Shown piece after piece: positions 25,601-37,600 of a stretch of 64,000 nt of DNA. Source of the DNA: Solen grandis (taxonomy: Eukaryota; Mollusca; Bivalvia; Adapedonta; Solenidae); the NCBI GenBank assembly GCA_021229015.1, contig CM037777.1:62941593-63005592 (forward strand), written 5' to 3'. A program made the position numbers and the translations under genes. Below the pieces are notes generated by a model. That model had not been told where the DNA came from, did not search any database, and saw only the letters and a program-made list of their open reading frames with translations. The stretch's first letter is position 1; each line of letters opens with the position of its first letter.

Positions 25601-28600
25601 TGTGAATATTCAGTTTTGGACTGTAGACTAAGAGTGATTGAGGACTTGAAGAGGCTTCATAAGATATGGAAAATTCATTGGAAATTTTTTAATAAAAAAA
25701 AAAAAAAAGAGCCATCTTTACGGCTAAAAGGTATAGACAGGCTATAGGGATTGTGCAATTTGAGCTCAGAAATTTGGAGGATTTTCCAAACAGTACTGCT
25801 AAAATTGGTAACGGATAGCGCCGAGAAAGAAACATCTGTGATATTTATATAACTCTAGTGCCTTGTGTATAATAGTTTATAAGAATCTTCTGTGATAACC
25901 TTAGTTGCCTTGTTGTCTGTTTTGCAGTTCTCTATATTTGTGCTGGAGCTATTTATAGATTTTGAAAGATTTATTAAATTCCGGGGAGGTATTTTTTTTA
26001 ATCTGAGAACGTAGAACATTTTTGAAGAGTCTTCGTATTATTTTGAGAACAAGAAATTTGGATTTTGCAAATTTAGAGTCAGTTTTCTAAATCCTTCTCT
26101 GTTTTTTCTTGCTGCCTCTTCTTGAGTTAAAAAAAAATCTTTTAATACACAGTGGAGACGAAGTCTCATGTATAATTTTGTGGGTGGGGTATTGTAAGAT
26201 GAGAGTAGACGGTTTACAAAGTTCCGCAATCAAAGCATGGGGAGAAATGCCGGCCACTAACGCACAAGACAAGACCAACGGGGAAGAGAACGGACTCGAC
26301 GAATTGGCAAAAAAGCGAATCGCAAGGTCAAAGAATGTATCGCATTCGTTGAAGCTTGACGGAAGTGTGACGTCAGGGGCGTCATCCGGAGCCTCTCAGG
26401 TATACTGTCCCCGGGGTGGGGCGAGGAAGGAGAGAGAAAGGGGCAGAAAGATTGAGACCTTGCGAATTTGGGCTGTTTGATTCTTATTTCAAGGGTAACA
26501 TGTTAAAAGTTTTTGACATTTGGTCATATGAATAAATCTTTTTGACCCCATCATACTGCCTTGTTCAACTGTTGGACTTGTTTTATTGTGTTACCTTATG
26601 ATCTCGGGGTTATGACTATAGATGAGTTAAAAGCCAGGTCTATTGGACAATCCATGGATTAGCCTGTAATATACTTGCTTGTTGATCTAATTTTGTTCCT
26701 GATTTTTTTCTGTAGCTGATTTTCCTGGTATGTATTTAGTAGAAGGTTCATGGAGAAAGCTCTTGCTATTGGAGGGTAATTTTGTAACAGCCCATGGTAA
26801 ACATGTTTTTGATGTAGGTTTCAGCATGAGATGTGGTTGTGTTGTTTTGGTTTGTTATGATCGGTGGATGTAAATTCCTATCTGGATAACTTGCCACAGA
26901 ATCATGCTCTTTTTTAGCTTGTCTGTTTCGAGAAAAAAGTCTAGCTATTATGGTCACTGGGTGGTTGTTGTTGTTGGTGTTGTCCACATAATGTAAAAAC
27001 TTAAATGTAGCACATTACTCAAACACTTTTAACAGATGAGCATTGGCAACTGCATGCAGTGCTGTTGTTGATTTTCTTTATACTTGATCAGTCCTTGACC
27101 TTTATGAATTTGGTGTTATGAAAATTTCTGCTGAAGCCATTGTAACTGATTAATTTGGGTTGGGGTTGAAGTGGGTGGTTGGAGGTATGAAACACTGTCT
27201 TTACAATCCTGTGAACCTGCTACACAGTCTGATAAAGATATTCACTCTGTTTTGGGCTACAAAAATTGTCGGGAAGAATAGCAAGAAAAAACAGCAACAA
27301 AAATCACCTACAACAATAAAATGAAATTGTACCTTTTTTTTAAAAAAGAAAAAAGCAGCTTGTTTTTCACAGTAGGATATTTTGATATGTTTTCATGGTG
27401 CTGTAAAGTAGCAATAACACATCCATTTTCCTTTACCGTTGTGACTTGAGAATGATTTATATTGAAATTTTGCCTCATGACAACCAATGTAAAAATGGCC
27501 GACTGATCACTGTTACCTTTTAGTTGAATACTCTTCATTATGAAGGAACTATGTAATATTAGTTTGGAGTGAACTTGCTTTTTTCTGCTATATTTGACAT
27601 TTCTGTGGAAATTGGGTTGTAAAAGGGTAGAGAAATATGAATAATGATACTCACATTTTCAAGAAAGTTTCCTAGTACCAGAGCTAAGTAAATCTGGCAG
27701 GTTTTGTTGTTTTGTTTTATATTGAAGGATGGGCTTATCATGGGTGGCTGTAAAGTATTTTGATGATGTTAAGGTGATCCATCAATCATTATACTTGTGG
27801 TCCTGCAAGGGCTTGAAAAGTCTTCAGTGCAGATGCAAGCATCCATTGATTTTGAGTGATAGGCTGTCTTGGTCTAAGTCTATAAAGGCTTGCAATGACT
27901 AATAATGAAATTCCCACAGTTACTTGATGGACCATGATCACAATTTAATAATGGATGAATTACCTTAAGGTATTTGGCTATACTTCATATGTGGTTATGA
28001 GTAATTTGAAGGATGTTCAGTCACTCAGATTGTTTGCATATGAATAAGAAAAGTGAATAATAGTATTATGTAACTTTTTTATCTTTTCTTTCTTAAAAAA
28101 ATTCAGGTAAGAATTATTAGTAATTACTGGCATTTTGAGAGCCGGCTGTCTTTATTACACAAGAAATTGGGAGACAAAATAAAAATACAAGCTGTATGAT
28201 GAATCATTCTTTGATAGTCATACTGTAATGTTTTTGTGAGGTATCATTTGATTCTAGTGCAAGTCTTGTGTTGAGGGGGTGTGTTGGAGACATGCAGCTT
28301 CTGAGATGTTGATCTGTGGGGAGGGAATTAATTCTCAATAGAATAGACTGCTGGTAATTCGGTGGTTTGCTTCAGGACTGATTGATCATTATCTGATCTA
28401 ATGCTGGGATACTAAAAGACACAAGCCACTGACCCCCACCCCGCTCCCAGCGGGGTAAGGCAGGGTGGGGAGTAACGAGTGGTAATGATTGCTGGTTGTG
28501 TAAAGGGGGTTGGTGGGCAGAGGTGCTTAGGGTAATCGATTACAGTTGAATAGCAATTTTCTTATTAATGTAAATTCATAGAGAACAATTTTCTTTGAGA

Positions 28601-31600
28601 ACTGAGTCTTTTTTGAATAATGAACAGTTTTGTCTTTCTTTTTGTAATTGTCTGACCAGGGTTATAATTATGATAATCACACAAGGATGGGGGGGGGGGA
28701 TTTTTTCCCATATGAATTAGAAGGTATTTAACTCTGAGAATAAGAGATTCCTGAGAATAACTTTCAGTCTGGCATGGCTTTGCAACGTTTAGTCCTTGTA
28801 TGAAATTATGTCTTTGAGTTTCAGAGTGTTTACTTTTAAGCTTCATAGTTCAGCACATTTATTCACGGCCAGATATGTTGTGAGAATTCTACAGGCGGAC
28901 GTGGTCCCATTTATGTGTAAATCAGGGTTGGTGTGTAGGTCAAACCATTTACATGTAAGGAATTGGATGAAAGGGGTCATGTACTGAATGCCAAGTTAAT
29001 AGGACACTTTTCATGATTGAGTATAATTTGCCTAGGGATGTCTTTGCCTTGACGGTTTTTTTTTGCATTCATGAGGCAAAGTGGCAGTTGAACAGAGTGT
29101 TAGATATAGCCGTTTGCCGTTTTATGCACCGGTATTCCATAATAACAAAACTGGACCCGGTGGCTGAGCGGTTAGAGCGTCCAACCCTGAATTGGGAGGT
29201 TGTGGATTAATCCCTAGCCGCTTCATACAAGAGTTTGGTATAGCTCTCTTGCCTGTTGCACAGTATATAAGGGTAGGTCCAGGACTGGTTGACCCCTGTC
29301 GGGATACTGTGACTGGGTATGTATCATGCTCAATTGGCTACGGTGTGATACTGCACTTTTTCAGCACTATATCTGTCCCAAATTGACATAGTCTCCAAAT
29401 AACTGAAATACTGCTGGTATGATGTGAAATCCACAAAAAATCAACAAGCATTCCATGATCAATCCAAGCTAGACTGAGAACATTGTTATTCTAAATAGAT
29501 TTGACACTTTGTACCTTCTCATGTTTTTGGATGAAACTCATATTTGTCTGTATGATTTTTGTCATGAAACAATATATTGATAAGTTTTTAATCAAATTTT
29601 AAAAGAAAATGATATTTGGGAAGTTTTTCTCCCTTCAACAAGTCTTTGGGAAATGGATGTAGCCCATTATATATCTCATTTTTATCATCAGACAAAGGCT
29701 CTGCTTGTCATTACTTACTATGTCACGAAGGGGCGTTCTGTTTTAAGGTCAGTATTAAATCCAATGCACCAATTTTAGGTTTTGCTTTTCTCGTTTTTGG
29801 CTAGGTCAACCGCTCAGGTTAACCTCTCACAAATAGTGTCACAAACAATTTGTGTAAGCCAGGTCAACATTTGGCTTCCTGTTATTTAAGTGTTGTTCTT
29901 GCGTAGCCAGTATGCAGGGATAAAGGTCACCTAGTACAGGATGTATAATCAGTTGACCTTCAGACATCTTGTTTGATACTTGTTTGAATAATCTGTACAA
30001 CTCTGTATGAGTTTATTCCTTTATTTTTTTTTTCACATGGATTAGAGACATTAATTATGGTTTTTACCTGTTTGACTGCCAGTATGTAACATTTACATTA
30101 GCTTGGTTTAAGTGTATGATTTATTTAGGTTAGTTCAGTGATAATTTAAGATTCAGTATTTTAAGACTTAAAACTTTTTGATCAGCCCTTTATTTGAAAT
30201 TCTGCCAAGATGATATTCGATGTTCAGAGTTAATGGTTTGGAATAAAGGAACAGCTTTCCCAGGGGTGAACAATCAGTTAATGTCTGAAAATGTAAACTG
30301 AACATACTGTCAAATGTATGTAAATCAAATTGGATCTTATTCCAGGCTCTTTTGATCAATACAGTATAGATCAATCATAACATGGTCCATTATATAATGC
30401 GGTTAAGATCCTGAAATTGTTCATTGCTGTTGTTTAACCCTTTCCCTCATAGAGGACACCATGAAAAGACCTTTGCTGTTCACTGCTCCTCAGTGGTCTG
30501 GAAATGAGGATTTTATAATTAAATTTGGTATGGTTTAACTGTGGTTTTCTACAGATCAGGCTTTATGTGGTACCTATTGAGTGCGTCAAAATGAGTCTAT
30601 ATGAGGGAAAGGGTTAAAACTTTTAAATTACGATATTGACACCTTGGTAAACAGAGCATATTCATGAATAAAGTTATGTATTGATGAATATTAATTTACT
30701 GAACTTCAAATCATATTTATTATGAAGCTATGGAATAGAATCTGAGCTAGTATGAACAAACAGAGGATAGTCTGAACAGTTAGAAGGAGCTTTGTTCTGG
30801 AATGGCTCTGTTTGCCAAGGTGTCAAAATGCAACTATGATTGCTAAGGACAGATTGATGTAGGTCATTTTTAGTAAAGTAGGGCTATAAGTATCATTTGT
30901 AAAAATCTTGTTTTATGAACAGTCCCTTAAACGGCAGAATATACAAATTTAGAATTATTTTGGTACAAGCATGATATTTAATCTTAGATTCTGTGAGAGC
31001 TTAACGTCTTGTTCTTACAAAAGACCTGGAAAATGTATTCGGGGAAATTTCTAAAGTTGGAGAATTTCATTTAAGTTTTAGATACCTTTTCAATGTGTAT
31101 TTCCTGTTGATGTTATATGTAACAAACTGTCTCATTTAAGGAGGTTGTTATTTTTTCCCATACTGTTTCAGAATAGATGTTAATAAAGGTCAAGGATTTT
31201 AAAACTAAAACAACATACTTTGTATGTATTTCCTAATGTTTTCCCATACTGTTTCAGAATAGATGTTAATAAAGGTCAAGGATTTTAAAACTAAAACAAC
31301 ATACTTTGTATGTATTTCCTAATGTTTTCCCATACTGTTTCAGAATAGATGTTAATAAAGGTCAAGGATTTTAAAACTAAAACAACATACTTTGTATTTT
31401 TTTCCTAATAGAGGAATATGTAAAGTCTGCTTAGTAACATTCTACAAATAGGAAAGGCAGAGCAAATATTTTGTGATTTTGGGGGGATTTTAGATTAACA
31501 GCACAGTGTGGCTCCTTTGTCTGTGGTATGGCTACACATGCTGATTTATCTGCTGGGATGGGTAGACTGGTTTTGATTAATAACCGGTTATCAGTCATTC

Positions 31601-34600
31601 TTAGACTGGTGTAGTTATGCACACTACCAGTCTGTGTAGTGGAACACCGACTAGGCATTTCTCAATATATTGACATGGAAACTGGCTGTATAAAATATAG
31701 CACTGGGACCAGTCATCGAAATTAAGAATTTTGATTTTCAAAAAGCTCATATCCTTCTGCTTGTATGAATTAATATATATTTGAATTATCCTGAATTTTA
31801 CCAGTCTCAGCTTTGTGCATATGTCAATCACTGAGACACAAAAATATAAATAAAGCAAGAAAACTTTTACCGCTTGAAAGTAGCGATGAAATGACCCTGT
31901 CATGTGGGTATTAAACCTAGGTCAGCCTGCACATTAAATGCAGTCTGATTCAGTTACATCTGGTGTCATCTTGGCGATCTTGAAGTAATGCTGTAAAGAA
32001 CTCAAACCCTTCAGGATCCTTTTTACCCTTCAGTTTTTGTGGAAGTAGTAACAGAGTGCTTGTTATGATAATCTTGTTTCCTGTTATGAGCCTGTCGTCT
32101 CTGGTGTCCGATTACATACATCTGCGGAAAGCGTGTGTTGCAGTCCTTCCCCAACACATGCAGTATTGACTCATTGTATCTATTGGCACATTGGCTCATC
32201 TGAAGTGTGGTTACATATGTATGTGTGTGTGTTTTGTTTTAAGGGCGTGTGTATTTTTGTGTGTGTGGGTGTTCTGTTGTGAATTATAGGGGAAGGTATA
32301 TGCTGTATTTGATGTGTGAATCCTGTTTTTCCAGAAGCATAAAGATTGACCCCCAAATCTCTGTTAATCTTTGAGGCAATGTTTATGACCATAAATTATT
32401 TGATAAGAATGATTATGGCTGATATTAGATAGAAAGATCTTGAGTTTGGTACCATGAAGCTAGAGCAGCTTTACTCATCTTAGCTTTATAGGGCCATCTT
32501 TGCTCTTGTTTTGTTGTTGTTTTTACATTTGGAGCAAGGTCTCAGTCAGCCTAATAGTTAGGTTAATAGAGAGAGAGAGAGAGTGAGTTAATTTTTTTAA
32601 GCTATTTCATAATTATAAATTTAATTTTATTATAATATTTTATGATTAATTCTAATCAGTGTAATGAATGATTTCTTTAATAAAATTAATGTCTTATTAA
32701 ATATTTCTAATTAAAAATAAACAGTTTTCAGTACTTTGTTACAGTAATTGTGCCTATATATATAGCAGTAATTGAGCAAATACAAAAGACTGGCACATTT
32801 ACTTTTACAGCTGATAAGTTACAAAAAAAAAAGATGTTTGATCACATTAAATAGCAAGTCTGTAATGCTGATCAATTTGACCCACTTTTTGCTTGACCCC
32901 TGTGCTCTTTGTACCAGGTCATGACTGTGTGTGCAGAGGGCTTGGGGTCAACAAAAATGACCTTCAAGGAGTTGATCATTTAATCTCATTAGAGTTGATA
33001 AATCACATACAAGACCAATTTACCATTACTTGTAATGTTGTTTCTTTGTGTATAAGTCACAATCTTTACTGGGGCCTCTTTCCCCTATTTTTATCACATA
33101 TGTCCTGAACATGGCTTGCGGCTTGAAAAAAATTGCCGTTGAATCTACCCGGTCATTCGATAACACAATGCCATGATGCATCGCCACCATGTCCCACCAA
33201 CACACTTCAACCTGAACGAACGACTGCTGGTGACCTCCCCACACGAATGTCATGGCGGTTTCTATGGTGCTGACCTGATGACCCCTCTTGCTGGTGGATG
33301 GTGTGTGGTTGTCACGGTAACAGGATGTGGGCAGCAGGGATGCAGGTGGACAGAAGATACAAGATGATGAGGATGGGCATCTCATATATGAAGCCGGGGA
33401 TGTTCTGCAAGCTAGATGTACATGCATTTCGTAACGTTTAGTCTAGGATTATTTTTTATTGTGTATATTTACATAACATACACATTTACTTATTAGGTGA
33501 CATTGATATTTGCGCACAAGTTCAGATTGATTTTGTGTGTTAATATATTTTTTTCCTTGGCCTTTTTTTTTTTCCTTTATATCGGATGAAGTGTTTAACC
33601 TTGGTATTCTTGACAGAAGTAGGTGGGGATTGGGGTATGGGACTCCGCGGGGAGGGGCAGTTTAGATGATTTGCTTCTCTGGATAGGAGTGAAAGATACT
33701 GGGCTTTTTATTATTTTATTATTTTTTTATTTTTTTTTATGATTTTTTTTTTTTATTTGAATGCACGATCTTCCTTGTAGTGTATAATTAGTTATTCCTT
33801 GTGCTTTTCCACCTAGGTAATCTTTTGAGCCTGATAAGGAGATCCCGTATTTTTGTACAGTCTTTGCTATATACATTATATAACATGTCAGACTAGCATA
33901 TATTTTATATTAACTCACTGCTTTCTTATTTTCTCAACAGAAATGGTGGATCTTAAAAATATTCTTTGACGTTTTTATTTTTTTGTGGCCATTTGTCCTG
34001 TAGGGTTAATGCCTGTACTGTTGTGCAATGAAAATGAATTAATGAATAAAAATTCTTAATTATTATAATGTCCAAAGGCAATTCCAGAGACATTCAGGCT
34101 TGACCTTTTTCTGCTCTCTCTTTGAAATACTGGACTGATTCAAAAATGGTTTTGTATACATATTGCCTTTAATATTATTTGAATATCGAACTCTTATTGT
34201 AAGTCACAAAGAAAAAAAGGCTAAATGACATGAGATCTAAAGAAAAAAATAATTGCAGATATTCTCTGAAGAATGTATTATTTAATGATATTAGGAAAGA
34301 GATCTATTAGGGTTAATTCAGGTATGGGTTTTACTGGGAAACCTTTTTGGATAGATGAATAGAAAGAAAGGGTGTAATGGACGGAAAAAAGGATAAATGG
34401 TCACAAAAGCTTATCAGCTAGAGGGCGTGTCCCTCTGCTTGAGTCATTGTGGAGTGGGGCTAACTGCTGTGTGTTTTTGTCTCTTGTAGATAAAGTTATC
34501 TCCACCCTGGGGGAAGGCACATTTGGCAAAGTCCTGGAGGTGAAGGATAACCAGAGGTAGGTTTTAACAGATGAGCAATTGGCATCCACATGCAATGCTT

Positions 34601-37600
34601 TTTTCTTGACCTTTCATTCTCTCTTAATATCATCTTTCCATGGCCAGATAATTTGAGGGCTCGCCGCCAAACTGTTTCATTTCCTTCTATTTCTTTATGT
34701 ACTAAGAACAGTTTTGCGGTCTGCCCTCAATATGCTTCCACCTTTATAACCCTTTATCTCATTTAAAGACTTGTTTTGAAGCATTGGCAAACAGAGCAAA
34801 CCCAGATCAGGGTCTCCATTGTTTGCTCATACAATATTGTAGCTCTGACAGATTCTTCACAGTCTACACAGCCAAGACAAATCCATGGTTACATGTACCA
34901 TTGAAAGTTTTAACCCTTTCCCTCATATAGACTCATCAAATCATAAATTTATATATGAATATCCAGGTGAGGGAAGGGGTTGATATGAAATATTTTCCTT
35001 TCTTGTTTTACCTGCAGTGTTTGACGTTAACATTTTAGCCAGGTATCCCGACAGAAAACTTGCTTCGAAATTCAGGAATCCCTTCTGAAAATTAGGAGCC
35101 CGTGTCACATTACTCGGATATAGGATGGCTTCTTCGTACAATTATTGCTTGAAAAGTTGCAATCAAAGAGGGTTACTAATAAGAGTGTTTTATGAAGAAG
35201 ATTACATTGGTTTACAGCAAATGTGGCTGTTTAATTTACTTTTAATTCAAACATATGTGTCCCGATGGACCCCTGGCATGTCAATTCTGGAGTCCCTTCT
35301 CAATTTTTGATGTCCTTTGGATTCCGGGACACTGTTAGTGTTGACCACTGACCTGCTGTAAACAGAGGTGACACATAGGGATCTCTATTCTGTCATCTGT
35401 CTGTCCATCTGTCTGTCCATCTGTCTGTCCATCTGTCTGTCCATCACACTTTTTCCATCAGGCTTCAGAACACACTGGTTAACTCTGCGCTTCTGTTTCT
35501 TCTTTGTAAGGGGCCACTGATATAAGACTTTATTCTCTATAAAAAAAATTATATTCTTGCTCTTTTTCTCCAAAATGTTTTATTACCCCATGAATTATTT
35601 TCACCATACTCGTAATTGCAGCTTTTGTCTCTCAAGTTATGGTAATATGATCCCTTTCCTGTCATCAGGGAGAAAAACAAGTCTAGTAATGGATGACACT
35701 ATGGTCAAATCATTTAACCCTTTCCCTCATATATACTCATTTTGACGCCCTCAATAGGTATCACATAAAGCCTGATCTGCAGAAAACCACAGTTAAACCT
35801 TACCAAATTTAATTACAAAATCCTCATTCCCAGACCACTGAGGAGCAGCGAACAGCATAAAACCTGATCAGCCTGCGAGTTACTCGCAGGCTGATCTGGT
35901 TTTATGCTGTTCGTATAGGTCTTTTCATGGTGTCCTCTATGAGGGAAAGGGTTATGCATTGTCAAATCTCCTGGGGTTTCAGAAAGCAGCCATGATTTCA
36001 CATTTGGGATGCATTTTCATTATTGGTCAAAGTGCAAAAGCAGACATTCTGTTTAGAAAGTTTCATTTATATTACTGATTTTCTAAAATCATTCCTTCTG
36101 TTTACCAGTATTATACTGCCTTTGTTGCAATAAAACGTGAAGAATTGATTTCTGCACAATAATATTGTTGATATTTATACATTTTGTAGCTGTAAAGATT
36201 ATTTTCATATTCCACATTTGTAAATAAATTTTGAAACAAAAATGGATTTTTAACCCTTTGTCTCATATGAGCGTGTTTTGATAACTTGGCAAACAGAGCA
36301 TACCCAGATCAGACAGCACTTTGAGGGAGCAGTCTGATCAGGAGCTAGCTCTGTTTGTGTATACAATATTGCAGCTCAGATTCTGCACAGGATGGAAAAT
36401 CCTGTCTCATATACCATTTAAAGTTCAGTAATTAATGATCATCAAATCTTACATTTTTAATGACTATGCATGAGCTAAAAGGTTGACATGTTTTTCCATT
36501 TTGAAAAAAAAATCCAGATTAGAATGGTATTGGACATCTTTAAAAACAACATAAAGATAAATAAAGATAAATGACTCCATTTCCATAAACATGTGCAATG
36601 TCAAGGATCTTGCCTGAAAGTTTTTGATGCACTACATATTTAAGGTCTAGGATGTGCTTTTAGTCTTTAGCTCATGAATATTCATGTACAAATGAATGAC
36701 TTGATGAATATTGATAAATTGAACTTTAAATTGTTTATGAAACAATGGATATTTCTTTGCTGTGCAGGCTGTGTAGAATCTGAGCTACAATATAATGTTT
36801 GAGCAACCAGAGGAGACCCTGATCAGACAGCTACTGGAAAGAGATGTCTGATCTGGGTCTGTTCTGTTGCCAATGTGTCAAAATGGGTTTATATGAAGTA
36901 AAGGGTCAAAGGTAATAAGGATTAAATGACACTGGTGCCCATTGGCTCACTCAACCTTTTATTATCTGGACCCTTAGTAGTTAGTGATAGAGAAACATCA
37001 GATGAACAGAGTATCTTTAATGGTCATTTTGAGTACTGTCCAATACCTTTAATACTGATTGAATATCTGAAAAAAAAATTGAGTAATTTAGCAAAAGTTA
37101 CCCTTTATTAAGTAATAAGCATGCAATACATTGTCCAATCTCATCAAAATCAGCTCTGCGTTTTCACTCCGATACTCTGCGCTACAGAGTCTGAAAGGTT
37201 GTCTCAAGTCTACCTTTATGTCATGAATATTAAAAAAAATAATATTGAAATTCTCCAGAATGTGCATTCCAAAACAATTTGAATTTGAAAATGTGAATAC
37301 CTTGGTGATATCCACAAAATTAAATTTCCGCTTGCTACCACTAACTTGTGAATATTCATGAAGTTATACCCAAGCATTTTGAAGCCATCGATGTGATTGG
37401 CAATCAAAGGTCAATTTGGGTCGACCTTTAATGTGATGTCTCAGATTCTGCCTAGCAAGCGTTAGTTAGGATATGGTTTCAAAGAGATTGTGCATTATCT
37501 GAAATAGTTGGGTGACACAATGAGCAGCTGTATCTACTAGATTTAGAAAATCATATAGACACTCTATTAAGAAAGTTTGGAAATCCTCTAATATGAGTGG

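Larger units (their letters stand above)
27969..33323. other. kinase intron
   Basis: Apart from the SINE, MITEs and the 86-bp repeat listed, nothing is recognised. The last 160 bases (33164-33319) are GC-richer and open in another frame; see findings. Confidence 0.6.

Noticed and set aside
33026..33427. 133-codon minus-strand ORF over the linker exon
   Set aside because: Antisense to a confirmed kinase exon and its GC-rich flank; no recognisable domain.
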